A stretch of DNA of 64,000 nt, from positions 2,980,318 to 3,044,317 of the forward strand of contig JAVGVS010000010.1 in assembly GCA_032718565.1 (NCBI GenBank), read 5' to 3'. The notes beneath the pieces are model-generated. The model saw only the letters and a program-made list of their open reading frames with translations, was not told where the DNA came from and searched no databases. How positions within the stretch are numbered: position 1 is the first letter of the stretch; every line of letters starts with the position of its first letter. Source of the DNA: Distichodus sexfasciatus (Eukaryota; Chordata; Actinopteri; Characiformes; Distichodontidae). This document shows positions 24,431 through 38,280 of this stretch, in pieces. The translations under genes were made by a program, and so were the position numbers.

Positions 24431-27400
24431 TCAGTGTACTAAAATATTATGTAGCTTAACTGATGGACAGTACAGACATTAGTTGATCGAGGGTTTTTAT
24501 ATCAGATCAACATGTTTTGAGCTGCCAGTGTAATCCTGAGAAATATATCCAGAACTTAGGTGCATGAGTGTGTAGCACTGAATATCCTCACTGATCGCAG
24601 ACGACAGAACCTTAAAACAGTAATGCTCCCGCGACTGCCTTGGAACAGACAGTTCTTGCAGTAGACACAGGAGTAGAACAAGAAGAAGGCAGAGTCTTGT
24701 ATAATTATGGCCTTGTTTTTAAACAAAGCATGCAGCAATTTCTAGCTACCCCCCTACACACACACACACTCTCTGTAAATCTCTCTCTCATGTGCTTTCT
24801 CGCTCACACTCTCATCAACACTTAGCTATGTTTAGCCCTATTTTGAGCAGGAGACTCTCCTCCTCTGCTCTGACCATAGCCCTGGGACATTGGCTGAGGC
24901 TGGTGATCTGCGCATGAGTGTATGTGTGTGTTTGTGTGTACTAGCCCAGACAGCCCTTTCTGCCGGTATCCCCCTCAGCTAATGCGCTGCTGTTCATCGT
25001 ATTGTGTTTCATCACTGGCTGTCAGGCTCGCTGTGTGAGGGGTTTGCAGATGACACAACACCATAGCGCCAGAGAGGTGGAGAGAGTGAGTCATAGCCGC
25101 ATGTGTGTGTGTGTGGTGTGGGGAAAGGCAGTACAAGAGAGAGAACTCACTTTGTGCCTAGAACTAACACGGCTCTGTCCTCAGCGTGTCTATGGCAGAT
25201 GGGTCCACGCTCGTGGCATCTTGCAGCGCTTAATTACCCTAAAACCTCTGCTGCCACATCAGTGACGCATGAACAGCTAACCCCAGCCTGCCACTCATTC
25301 TCATCCTCACGCAGACGCTCTCCAAGCGAGTGTGTGTATGTAAGTGTCAGAGAGGTCATGCCCCGACTATGTTATCACTGCCTAGTCTGTTGCTTATCCT
25401 TGTTTCTTTTTGAAAACTATTTGAGGTATGAGCATCACAGTCAAAGAACCGTACAAACCACATAGATTAGTCTGGGTACAACTGAGGAACATCTATAGTC
25501 AAAATCACAATCTGACTTTTTAAAACAAGCTGTAAAGTCGTTGCATTAGTTTACGCTACATTTGAAAAACCCCACCGCCAAATTATAAACCAAAGACGGC
25601 AATTCAGTTTATCCTCATTCTCTGCCAACATGTCAGCATGCCCGTGTTATGACATTGTCTGGGTTAGACAGGTTTGATGGGTGAAGCTGGCAGTGGCGTG
25701 TTATGTAATCGCTTAGCCAGTTAAATGCTTGCCTCGGGCCAAGAATGCAGAAAGTCTGAGTTGAGGATCTTGGCGGTGAGAGTTTTTCCCCCTTCTCCCT
25801 GCGCAACTCTATGAGTCATCCTGCTACACCCGCACCGATACGTACGAGAGCGGTGACTCTGGCCTCATGCACATGTCTGTCCATATGTAGTACCACAGCC
25901 CAAAGGTCATGCTTGAAAATGTTGCCCCAGAAATGACAAATGTATCAGCTCCTGGACGGAGACGTCGGCTAAATTTGTTTTTTGCGGGGCCGCGCCAGGC
26001 TTCTGAAGGCCGCATAGCTTGCTGGCGTGCAATATATTTATACACGAGGCAGAATGGGAGAATATTAGATTAGAGCACATTAGTAATAGTCTATTAGGAT
26101 CAGTTATTAGGAAAATAAATATTATCATTGGCTTTGACACATGCTGTTTCTTGGGTGTACTGCACGTGGAGCAGAAATTCAGAATATATTTCCATTTTCT
26201 AATGAAACACATTCATGGTTCTCATTTGTGACTCTGCACAGTAAAACCAGTCGCTTGTCGCAAATTTTCAAAATTGAGTTATTATATGTTCATGAAGGGC
26301 ATATGAATCTACCTTCAAAACGATACCTATATTGAATGAATCAGACGACATATGACTGAGATATCAACATTCAAAGGAGTCGGTTTTCTGTCATAAGTGA
26401 AAGCGGAGAAATTGCCTTCCAGAAGTTGACTGTCGGCAGCCAGCACTCACAGGCGTTTCAGTGCTGATTACGCAGCTCGTTTACCTTGTTCTGATAGCCT
26501 CGCTGCATTCCACAGCCACGGATGGCCTACCTGCGTTAGGTTAACGCTGAACTCGGCAGATGAAAGATGGATTCGGAGAAATCTTCCGTACTAGTCCAGC
26601 GAGTGGATTGCCGTAAATATTGAAGTAGAAGCCCGGTCAAAAACAGAAACGAAAACACTAAAACAAAAAATCCAGAAATTTTACCCCGCATAACGCAAAA
26701 CAGTCATTTTTTTCTCCAGAAACCTCCACATTGTGACAAGCGACTGGTTTTGCCGTGCAGAGTCACATTTACTACATGCTTCCCTGTTCTGGAGAAACAT
26801 GAGTAAACAGGTGCTGTGGGACACATCTGCTCTACAGAGAGAGCAGCAGGCACCTGCGGCACGGCAAAGCAAAAAGGAAGTGAGAGAACTAGAAACCAGA
26901 ACCGACACCATTCTCTCAGCTGATGCTAGCCACAGTGTTCAGCGCAGTTTCCCCTGCACCTGGATCTGTCTCCGCATTAATCCTCCACACATTTAAATAT
27001 TGTGGTACAGGTATCATAAATGCCACATGCATATGTTTGGATATGCCTCTTTGTATTTTCTAGAAACCTTAAAATTGACCTATTGAATAACAAATGCTGT
27101 GAGGTATTTCTAGGGTATGAATGATTTAATATTTTTTTCTACCATTGATGGGACATATAATCATAGCAATAACCTTTAAACATGGTACCCACATACCATC
27201 AGTACTTTTGGTCATCCTCACCTTTTCTCATCTGCAAACACAAACTTGCGGGCTTGAGGTCCTCCCAGCACGATGCCAGCCTGATGGCAGTGAGCGACTG
27301 CAGAAGCAACCTGAAAGAAAAGCTTGGAGGCCTGTTCTTCAGACAGACGCTTGCAGCTCTTCACAAATGTGTGCATGTCACCATAGTCCTTCTCCTGGAA

Positions 27401-28111
27401 CTTACATAATAACTGCGTTCCCCAGAGACAATGCTCTTTTAATTTAGGCTATGTTCGCTGACTTGACAGCATATATGCAGTGGGATCTTTTCTTAGTACT
27501 GTCACATGTCCAGGAACACCTGTTAGCTTGCGTATACCGCCATGTTTAATACGAGTGTTTTATCAATGCAAACACCTCAGCAAAGAAACAAGCACTAAAT
27601 ACATAAAAATTCTTTCAGTTACAGGCATGAAAGTACTTGTGCACTTCACTATTTAAGATGAAGGAAACCTGACACTTAGCCTTGCAGTTAAATGAAATCT
27701 ATTTTAGTGATATCAGATAGATAAAGCCAAAAATATAAACCCATTCATTTCCCTGACTGCAACACACCACTCATCGCCGCAAAAGCGACACAGGGCTGAC
27801 CTTAAAAGCCTGCGCCCTGTTTAATCGCGTTAATTTTGTGGATACTGCTGTCTGTTTGTACGAACACATCTGACACGATTTGCCTAAAATATGTTTCCCC
27901 TCCGCGCGTTGGCTCCGCGGTTGACGCACATGCAAAATAACAGCTATCAATCACAGAAGATGAAGTCACACGATTAAATAGATTAGTAATGAAACAATCA
28001 TTAAAAGCGCAGTCCGGAAAGGATTCTTGTTGTAGCAGCAGTCAGGCAAATATAATTGAATTCGCTGCGAAATTATTAATAGCTGGACATTTTTGGAATA
28101 AGAGATTTGAC

Positions 28112-28126
28112 TATATATATATATAT

Positions 28127-28173
<47 letters not shown>
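28112..28173. repeat. (AT)n microsatellite in trib1 intron 1
   Basis: Alternating AT with one short ACA interruption near 28129. It produces artefactual Tyr-Ile open frames on both strands. Confidence 0.95.
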
Positions 28174-28176
<3 letters not shown>

Positions 28177-28284
28177 AATAATGTGTATGTGTGTGTGTGT
28201 ATATTGTAGAGATAGGTACTGGTATTCACCATTTATCTAATATTCGTACAATTTTGATTTTATCAGTCTTCGTCTGGGTACGTG

Positions 28285-28290
<6 letters not shown>

Positions 28291-28352
<62 letters not shown>

Positions 28353-28361
28353 CATATATAC

Positions 28362-28419
<58 letters not shown>

Positions 28420-28479
28420 ATATATATATATATACATACATATATTTAGACAAATGGGTGAATACCTCAGCACCTATCT

Positions 28480-28522
<43 letters not shown>
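28291..28522. repeat. (TA)n and (CA)n microsatellites in trib1 intron 1
   Basis: A 155-bp TA tract with scattered CATA interruptions (28291-28446) is followed by about 35 bp of unique sequence and (CA)21 at 28481-28522. The array ends less than 100 bp from the exon 1 donor, which is unusually close. Confidence 0.95.
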
Positions 28523-28523
<1 letters not shown>

Positions 28524-28906
28524 TCATGAATGACTCATGAATGAATGCCCATATTTTCTGATCTGATGGAAAAAGCCCCACTGAGAAACGGACGGGCAGG
28601 TTTCTTACCTTGCACACCAGCTCCTCTCCCGTGTCCATATTCAGGGCGCTGTGGACCCAGTTCCTGTCCCCCGATGGCAGCAGCAAGAACTGGCCGACGC
28701 GAGACGGACCCTGCCGGTCGGGGGTAGCGCTCGGAGCAGCCCCGCTCACCGGGAGACCCGGGAGAGGATCCCAGCAGCCCCGCGTCCCCCGCCGACTCGA
28801 TCAGCCTGGGACATTTGGCCACCGGCTCTTCGCTCTCGAAACGTTTGTGTCCGTGTCTCCTCCACACGCGAGTGCACGGTACCGGGCTGCTTCGTTGCAT
28901 GATCAT

Positions 28907-29560
28907 TCTGGATAACGCGTCTTCACTTCTCCAAAAAGTGTATTTTAATTCTTGATCAAAATTATAGCACTTTAAAAGGTCATTTCCCTCCGGTTCCTGC
29001 GCTCGTTGTCATTTTAAGATGAGCTGCAAAACGTTAATTCAATTTGGCAGAGAAAAAAGTAGCTGCAGTTAAGACTAGTCGTATCCTGCATTTATTGGAA
29101 ACAGTTAGGAAAAATGAATAAATATCGTTCTTGGTTCTGAGCGCATGAATGGTTGGACCGCGCAAAAGTGGAGCTCGAGCTTCACTGGCTGGCAGCTGTG
29201 CAGAATGCGCGCGCTCTCCGGTACGTGAGATATTCCCATGCAGCGTAGCACTTGTTGTACGAAGCGTTAGGCTGTGTGTGTGTAAGTGTGAGTGTGTGTG
29301 TATGTGCGTCTCTGCTGTCTAGCAAAACTACGATGCTATTTCCTAAGCTTCGGGCTGCGTTCCATAGCGCACAGTAGCACACTGAGTAGTGCGTGAATCC
29401 AGAAATCCGCTTTAGGCAACAGTGAGCGCAAGCGCTCGGTTTGGGACGCGCTCGGTTTTGATGCACGACGCAGCTGGAACTCCGCCTGGTTCCAGCTCTC
29501 CGGTGACACACTGCATAGCCTCGAGATTGAGCAATCAGCGCCCGCCACAGAGTCGATCGG
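28907..29560 (-). promoter_or_regulatory. trib1: Probable former trib1 promoter region
   Basis: Sequence upstream of the exon 1 ATG codons (28906 and 28900, minus strand), with CpG-rich stretches around 29150-29240 and 29390-29560. Such composition fits the CpG-island promoter known for vertebrate TRIB1. No specific element could be assigned with confidence. Confidence 0.35.
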
Positions 29561-32242
29561 TGCAGAATGTCAAAATGCAGTTTCAGTTTGATCTATTTTC
29601 TCCTGGCCAGCGACGACAAACATAGACACTGTGCACTCTTAAAAATAAATACACCAACACGTCTTCTCCGTAGTGATAACATGGCATGGATGTTTTTAAG
29701 CTCTAAAAACAACCTTTCAAGGGATGGAAGAGTGTCACAACATAGAAAAAACAAAGAATCTTCCCATGACTGTAAATTTATAAGGGGTGTTGTAAGGCTG
29801 CAAGCCCCTAATTAATCAAACATGCACATTACGTTTATATTAATGGCATATAAACAGGGCAACTTATTGTACTAGCGCAATGTAGAGCCTAAATGGTGGT
29901 AGTTCTGAATTAGAATAAAACTAAATAAAACTAGTTCTGAAGACAGACTTAAGCCCACTACCTCTTCATTCATAACCAAATATTCTACCAGTACTCCCAC
30001 ACACCCTTAAGATGGGTGAAGACATCAGCACAATGTTAGACCCTTGGTTTCTACACCAATGATTTTTTTTCAAGAAACCAAAATAATTGGAAAGAATCAC
30101 TGAGAAAGCAGTGTATTTTGTGTTAACAAAATCAATTATCCTTGACATGCTGATATGACACATATCTGAGAAGCGATTTCCCAATCGCTCTCCTAAAACC
30201 CGGGGAACATTAGCCCAGATTCATATTTTTTCTCCATTCTTCCTCATCAAAGCATGTGTCACGGAGAGGCAATGATTAACCTGGTTTATTTCGAAATTCA
30301 CCACTCGCTGTGTGTTTTTTGTTTATTCATCAGACCTAGTTAAAGTGCTTATTCAGCCTTCAGTGTTTTTGAGATTTGCTTCATATTCTGTGTTTCCCCG
30401 CAGCTGTAACGAGAGATCCCACAGTCTATAGGAGAATGTTTTGGCACTGAATATTTTTTTTTAAATATGAGGATGACTCATTCTTGTAAAGAGAAAGGCT
30501 GGGAGTGGTGATACTCAATGGAGGCCAAGTAGTTAAGATGGTTAAGATGATCATGGTTCCTTTTAGCTGATTGGATGGCTGACATAAGAGTAAGAAATTG
30601 GAGCAATTTTTCATTGTTAAACTATACATTATAGTTATTCATTGTGACTATATGCAGAGTATTTACATTCCATGAAAAATGATATTGTGCTAATCATAGA
30701 TGTAGTTCTCCTTCAGGATAATTGACCAGGTTTTCTTGTTTTGCAGAAAATTGTTCCCATTTCTTTAGCTTCTAATTTGGATCCATTTAACAAGCATCTA
30801 TTTACTAGGGTCTCTGGGGAAAGGCCATTACATCATCAGAAACCAATTTGTTGAAGGCAGTCTACTTTATTGTTTGATTTGCTTTATCACCAAAATGAAA
30901 TCATTAGGAAATTAAAAAAGGTGGTAACAACAGCAGGGACATTGCAGAGAGTAGAGTGCACAAAAACAATTTCAGGTGGTTTCCACATTCCTAGAACCAC
31001 AATATCTTTCCAATGACCATATCACACATTCAAGTATCCAGAGAGAAGAAGAATGTTCTAAATTTGTAACTCGCGTCTGTGACTGGCTGCACTTAACAGC
31101 ACTCTGAAACAGCTGGTGTTGAAATGAGGTATTGAGTTCAAACATGGTGAGACTTTGGTTTAAACGACTAGTGTATTTATAGTAACTATGTTTTCTTTGG
31201 CAGTGTTCTGTTCTTATAGATGACTCAATAATAACTATGTGCATTGGTCATCCAGTAATGCAGGAACAAAACAGGCTTTCATTCTTCTCACTCCTTTGTG
31301 TGAAAATATCTCAGGCTACATGGGAAACGTCAGCTTCCTCTTTGTTGTGACATAAACATGATAGGAACAGTGCTTTTTCCGACTATATTTGTGTGTATTT
31401 GTGTATGTGTGTGTTTCAGCAAACCTGGCCATTTGAGATAATTTCCACCTGGGAGCCCTGTTCAAGGTTCTTTACCACTGTAATTAGCTGACTCAGTTGC
31501 TGCCAGCAGTATACCGAGTGAATACTGATCACGGTCTCTACTGAGCAGCTAGGGAGCAGGCCACTGTAGCAGGTGTAAGCTATTCTCTACAGGCAGTGCA
31601 CACTGAATTACTGCTATGACTAATACTGTAAAAAGCACACTAGCAGATCCGGCCTTGACAAGACAGATGCATCGCCCGTAAGTGAACTTTAACCATGGGC
31701 GTACTGTCAGGGCAATCTGAGAAATGGGGAAGTAATAATAATAAAGTTAGACATTTACTACATGTAATGACAGATAGGGCTTTTTTGCGGGAAGAAAAAA
31801 AATCTGAAACAGTTTCTGTCTTAATTAATATTGTTTTGATAAATACATGAGAGAAATACATGACTATAGAACTTGAAATTATTTTTTTGTCAACAGTTTT
31901 CACCCTTCCCATATTGTATCTTCAACATAGACTCCAAGTCATAATATGCCCTATTCCAGCTATGTCATGAGAGGACATTGCGGCACTAAGTTGAGTTGAT
32001 GGCTAAGTGCATTCCTGCACCTGCCTAGACAGCCTTCTCATGAACTGCCAGTGAGTGTTATCTCACAGCTGGCGGTCGGTAGACTGAGAAACACACTCAG
32101 CACTGCTGAAACCTAGCTGCTAGCTATCCTCCCCTCAAAAAAAGCTTTGGTTCAGTTTGATGTGTGTGCAGAGTTGTGGAGGTTTTCCGAGGTAGATGCA
32201 TCAGCTGTCTTTTAAATCACCATGACTTATAGGATATCCTTC

Positions 32243-32244
32243 AC

Positions 32245-32296
<52 letters not shown>

Positions 32297-32598
32297 GTCT
32301 GTGTATTACTATCTTTGTGAGGTCCTTCCATAGACTCCTGTGGGAGGCAGAGCCACGCAATTTTACACCTACACCTAATCCTAGCCTAACATAACCCCAG
32401 TAACCAAAAAGCACACCTTTCTCACCTCTCTTTTGGTTTCTAAAATAAAAAACAACATTTTTTTATAAAGTCATTTTTTTCCTCTTGGGGACCTCTCAAA
32501 TGTCCCCCAAGCCCCCAAAAACCAGATAAGAAATTGATTTTAGGGGACAGAAGCTCCCCACAATGCAATAAATACATGGCCACACACACACACACACA
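32243..32598 (+). repeat. CA-bordered dispersed repeat R2, long copy
   Basis: (CT)n then (CA)n at 32243-32295, then TATTACTATCTTTGTGAGG, TTTACACCTACACCTAATCC, AGTAACCAAAAAGCACACC, a TCCCC-rich segment, CCCCACAATGCAATAAATAC and a second (CA)n at 32581-32598. The copy at 14001-14185 holds the left half. This arrangement, a short unit with microsatellites at both ends, is common in teleost genomes; its class is not clear to me. Confidence 0.7.
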
Positions 32599-35500
32599 AC
32601 AGTGGCTGTGGCCTTCATGTAGGAATGCCAAAGTTAAGCCAGCAATGGTATCAGATTTCATAGTTGAACTGTGATTAAAATTCTGGCAAGTCTCTATCCA
32701 GATCCCCTCTTTCCCTTCTCTCAATTTTCTTCCCTTCCTCTGTGGTGCTCCAAGCATATTTTCTCTCTGTTTCCTCTGAAATAATTTTAGCAAAGACAAA
32801 TCCTCAAGGAGTTTGTTACCCCGAGAAGAAGCTTGGTGTCATCATCAGTAGTTGACTAAGCAATGACTCATAGCTCATCCTGTTGGCAGGAGGAAATGGA
32901 AGCTGATGTGGTGGCAGGGCAGTGCAGCGCCTGGCTTCCACTGTACTTGAGTCAATAAAGCTACAGTCATTCAGCAAGCCGAATACACACCAGCCCAGTC
33001 ATGTGACACTGCCAAGAGAGGCTCGGAATGTCGAACCGCTCTCAGAGTGTCATCTGTTGCCTTAGTGAGAGGTCAAACAGTGGGCTCACAGGGAGGCAAA
33101 GACTGCATACATTCCGTTTGGTAAATGGCACACACAATCACCTCCATTTCACAGGTCTAAACAAGGTGAAGCAACCCTTTATATGGAGCAGTTTTACTCT
33201 GGTTACATGGCTACATGAAACTGAACATCCAGTCTGAGTTCCTATGTTTACAGTCGAGCTAATGCCTCTCTCAGAAAGAGTAAAAAATAGCAGGATTAGT
33301 GTTATGTGTCACCAGTTCATTGGCATGAGTCCGTCCAAACTCTCAACATGAAGGGTGAGTCAACTGTTCCGGAATTATCAAAGAGAGCAGGAGCTTAGCT
33401 TTTTAAAAAGCAATTAGTTGTGGTATAATGTAGCATATAACCAGTTCAATGAAAACACGGCATCACAGTGCCACAGGAGAGATTTAGCCCTATAATCTCA
33501 TGAAAGGAATGGGCAATTATTTCACACACAACATGGGAACTGTGTCAGGGCAGACCAGGAGGGAAGTGGTAGGGTGATCTGACGCTGTAAATTTGATTGA
33601 CAGATCACACGAAGATCAAACTTTTCAGTGATGTCTACAAAGGGACTGATTTGCAGTTTAGATAATGGCTTCTTTTTCATTTTCTGAAGCAAAAATAGCT
33701 TTTGCTTCTTGACCTTCACTCAGTAGCACCGGAATTCTCATCGAACCATGTGCACGCTGTAATAGGGAAACTAGTGAGGCACAGCCGCTCTTGGAGGGAA
33801 CGTTCAGCACAAAATTCCCATCTCGAACTGAAAGATGTGGCACAGATAGCCTGTGGTATGTGTTGCACAATCCTTTTTTTCCGTAAACATGCATGTTTGT
33901 GAACACGTGTGTCACCGTGCTGTGTTCAGGGACAACAGCTGCTTTGTGTTTAAAGCAGAAGACCTGAAAGGAAGGTGTTATGTTAGCATGTGGGTTGAGG
34001 TGTAATTAAGAGGAGGAAACATGCATTATTAATGGTAATGGATTATAATAATAGGCTGCAGCGTGATCTGTCATGCCCACCACCCCAAGCCCTTGGCATG
34101 TTGATGTAGCCGCCGCAAAACAATTGGCAGTAAGCCCAGCTGAGTAAATGGCGCTGTAGCCCACTACACAAGGAATTGTATGTGAATGGCCGGCCCTACA
34201 ATGACCCTGTTTATTTTGTACACTACTCAAAGGTGATGATGTGTTTAGTTGGGCCATAAACACAGAATGACTGAGAAAGCATTTAGGTCTTTCTTGCTGA
34301 CACCCAAAACAAATGTATTATGTAAATACCCGTTGTGATTGCAACATATTCGAATCGCAAGCCAAATTTCCCACAGTGAGAAAAATGACATGGGACAGAA
34401 AGTGTGGTCAGGTGAACAGTCTTTGCAGGAGCTGAACAAGCTGGGGCAAAGAGGCATAACCCTATATGGACCACTGAACCTCCGCCAGGATGTTTCAAGC
34501 TGCTGCCAAAAAAGAAGGAAAAAGAAAAAACAGTGTGTTGAGATCTACTGTCTGCTGCTGTGAAGTCAGAATATGGCAGTTCACTGGTCTGTAGATCAGA
34601 CAGGGAAGGAGGCGCATGGTGGAGAAATTATACTGAACAGAAACAGGGAGTGAAATCCACTTGCAGGCATATCACAAGCATTGATGTAGAGTTTATACAT
34701 AACAACACACATTGTTTTGATGGATTAGAACTTATTCAGGACCTTGTGTGAAACTCTGACATTCTCTACGAATTGTAACACACATTTAATTGCCTTCCCC
34801 AGCACAGTTTTATAACTGAAACAGACAAGGCACTTGCGTGCTGTTTGGTGGGTCATTCTGAGTTTGAATGTTGTTTCTTGAGACGTTGTTCAGGCATTGT
34901 CTACTCACTTGTAGTGTTCCCACCTCACGCAAGAGCTCTTAGCACAACGCAGATGCTACTGGAACAAAGTCAAAGAGGGAAAATTATCCTCTCGGTTTTC
35001 AGGAGTAAATATTTTCTCCGGTTGGAAGGTAACTGGAAACAGCCGGAGCTGGCTGAAGAGGAGAGACATTCTCCTGCTGCTTTTCTCACACTTGCCTAGC
35101 GAAGAAAAAAACACACTAGCTTCTGCAATACTCATGATGAAAGAATGAAGCGAGAATAAAGGACCACCATGCTTGTCCTAGGGTCATATCCGATAAGATA
35201 ATGGATCATGTCCAGAAGGTTTAAAGAGGAGGTTTTACAGCCTTTAAAAAAAAAACATCTTCCATTGAGAGCCCTGCTTTAAAAATTTCATAGCACTGTA
35301 CTGAACCTGAAGCCAGAAGAACAGGATGTCTCTATAGTGCAAAAAAGTTCAGTGCACTATTAGTTAACTCTTCCTGTAGAAAACTGCTCATTATCTCCAT
35401 GATAGTCTCTCTGCTAAGATTTTCTAAGACTTATGAGCCAAATATTCTTCTACATCAAGGATCTAATAATACAAATATTTCACAATACGATATGATACAA

Positions 35501-38250
35501 TATTGTACTGCACTTTCCAGACCACAACATCATGAATTTTTAATGCAGAATAAAAAAATGTGTCAGCGGACCAACTACAGTCTTTCAGGAACATCAACTT
35601 TCTTTATTTTGTTATTTATAATGATCTTATTTTGCATTTACTATCATTTATATTGTTTAGTTTACCATATAAAGAACTTTGAATGCAACATTGATGTTAT
35701 ATCTTTGAACTTTTTCATTATCTATCACTGGTTTTCTCCTTTTTGGAAACCTTAAGGGCTGGAAACATGGGCATCTTGTGGCTTTGAGAGTCATTAAAAT
35801 CATGAGACTACCTGTTTCTACTCATCCTCACACCGAGCTTCAGAAACCCTGTGAACAAACAGATCTGATTCCCTCCAGATGTCCCTTCACATCCTGTCCT
35901 ACCCAGACAAACACTCAACAAAACAAAGAGCACGGGCAGCAGGACACAGAACAGAGCTCCATGCTCACATCTGTCTTTTCTGCACCTCTACACTCACATC
36001 TCCACCAGCATTAGTGCCAGCTGGCCTTTCTTACCCTCTTTTTCTTGTCTGTTATTCTGTGTTCATATATAGCCTTGCTTCAGCCACACCTATGACTTAT
36101 GCCACGTGAAGACCTTGACAGGATCCAGATATCAGGTCATGCAAACCATTACATTTTAATGGTTGAGTCTGATGTATACTGAGATAGAGAATAAAGTAAA
36201 TGTGATGCTAATAGGTGATAAACCCTAATTAAGCACTGTTGGTTGAATATTCAGTCTCTGCAACTTAAAGAAGAATAAAGGGATGCTGGCACTGTTCTGT
36301 GTAGGTGGTTAATGTTAGGCCAACATAACACTTTTCATCATGAATTTTGACTCACGGATTCAAAACATCTCCACGCTGGCTTCGTATCTGAGCCAAATGG
36401 AAGATATTTGAATTTAAATAACTGTCCTCTAAAGAGGATACAGCACATGAAATTGTTGAATTTGACATTTTAATTTAGGTAAATGGGCGTTTGAGCATTT
36501 TGTTGACATGTTATCCATTTTACTTAAAATTGTAGCATTTATAAATACGTTAACAATTTGTTCATCTCTTAATTAGTATGCAGATCAAACCTTTCCTTTA
36601 CACTTTCTCATATCTAATACTGATCCTTAATCATGGTTGTGAGTAAACTTCTCATGTTTAAAAAGGCGGTCTGAGGTTAGATGGTTAGTCATGTCAGCAT
36701 TCATTTCATAGCTTCTCTATTTGTGAATACAACATACACAGGCTTTAGCCAGTCTACCCACATTGCAATAAAATGTATATTTGCATATAAACTAACTAAA
36801 CTCTAAACCACATAATATGTGCCTATACAGTCTGACTACTATATAATGCACCTATTGTTTAGGAACATTATAATACACTATTTCCGGGCATAATATATCA
36901 GTCCCTAGAGGATTTCGCAGACCCTTTCTGTAGAGATTATTTGCGGCCCTAAAATACTGATTTTACAGCAAACTAGAGGAATATTAAAACAACTTATTCA
37001 TTCTAACAGAGTTACAGTCTCTATATGTAAGCCTACAAGGTGTTTCGAATGGAAGGGTAACATGGATCTACTGCTAGAATACTTGCTTACAAATCAATAG
37101 TTTATGAATTTGAGCTTTACTCTCCAGCTACCTCCAGCACTGCCACCACTGAGGGTCCGAGCAAGAACTTTAACACGAAGGTGCTACACGTAGACTACCC
37201 TTGTAATCAGGAAATGTAAACTGCTCTGGATTAGAGTGTCTAATAAATCCTTTAAACGTAAATCTGACAATGTGTCTGGAAAAGTGAAACTGAAAAACAT
37301 TATTAGACTGCACCATCTATTTACTTTTTATAGAGTAAGAGACACATCTCTAGAGTATCACATGCCCTACTCATGACAAAGTGAAAGCAAAAGCCAACCT
37401 GATCATCTGCAGAAGCGAGCTTGTTTGCTATGTAATTCCTGAGACGCGTCCTTTCACCTTTGTTATTAATAGACATACTTGCACCTACAAATCTGCAGTA
37501 TATATCTACTAACAACTAATGAGTAATCACTACCACAAAACTATGGAAAAACACTTTCTTTGCCGCTGAAGAAACACAAGTTGTTAGGTCATTTAACTTG
37601 ACCTTACAGATTCAAGTATGAATATGAATGACATGCCACGTGTTTTGGCCTGAGACAATCATTAAAAAGAAACATTCCTGCTCGCCCGCAGATTGTGGGG
37701 TTTGGTACATTCATCAGTGAGGCAGCTAAAAGAACATTTTTACATTTCAAATTTGTAGCTTTTCAAAGGCCGCTCTGTTTGTGGAGAACTTTTACTGCAT
37801 TGTGTGCTGGCTACAAGACAAAGGCAGAAATGGCAGTATGACTCAGAAGGCAAATGAGTTTAGCGGAATTTCCATCCTGAATGGATCCTCTTCCCTCACC
37901 TCAGTCTTCAACTCAATAACTAGTCAAAACAGTTTCACTTTTTTAAAACTCATATTTCACACTTCAAAACCTGGTGGAAAGAGGTAGCATAGATCATTAT
38001 AGATTTAAAGGATGATCTTAATGGTCATTTATTTGTTGTTGTTGGATTGTTACTGTTACTTCTTATGGGATCAAAATACAGCTTAATCTGGTTGCAACTG
38101 GTGGATGACCAGCTAAGACCAGCTTGCTGAGTTAGGGTGTTTTTAGTAGGGATTTTTGCATAGCCTAACCTGTGTGTACACAGTACGAATACTGTGGATA
38201 TAATTTTATTATCCTCTGTAACATTGCACTCATTGTCCTTGATTTCCAAT

Positions 38251-38280
38251 ACATATATATATATATATATATATACATAC
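38251..38280. repeat. (AT)n microsatellite
   Basis: About 30 bp of alternating AT ending in ACATAC. Confidence 0.9.

Larger units (their letters stand above)
23590..28906 (-). pseudogene. trib1: TRIB1-like Tribbles pseudokinase gene, broken
   Basis: Three exons on the minus strand keep Tribbles structure and splice sites: 28906-28609 (donor GTAAGA), 27519-27222 (acceptor CAG, donor GTGAGG) and 24068-23590 (TGA). Recognisable parts are KCPRL and VGQFLLLP in exon 1; KDYGDMHTFVKSCKRLSEEQ and AHCHQAGIVLG in exon 2; LEGLED, GEDDSMSDTHGCPAYVSPE, RSLLRREP, VLIHAWF and a C-terminal EQIVPQ in exon 3. Lesions: a frame change in exon 1 between about 28760 and 28700; in-frame TGA (27504-27502) and TAA (27498-27496) at the start of exon 2; further frame changes near 27440-27400; a one-base gain after the SPE codons in exon 3 (near 23965); a TAA near 23825; and several indels between 23860 and 23780. 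Intact TRIB1 is a catalytically weak adaptor that brings COP1 ubiquitin ligase to C/EBP-alpha. Other genes in the window are intact, so general sequencing error is unlikely, but local error is not excluded. Confidence 0.85.

Noticed and set aside
28191..28529. Frames of repeated Tyr-Ile on both strands
   Set aside because: They are translations of TA and CA microsatellites.
28474..28749. Separate gene starting in the second frame of trib1 exon 1
   Set aside because: The frame has no ATG start here, and its protein-like part (VGQFLLLP to ELVCK) is the shifted continuation of Tribbles exon 1, ending at the GTAAGA donor.
23590..28906. The trib1 lesions as plain sequencing or assembly error
   Set aside because: Twenty exons of three other genes in the window have no indel or stop, and the trib1 damage includes stops and multi-base indels, not only homopolymer slips. 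Local error is still possible, so reads should be checked.
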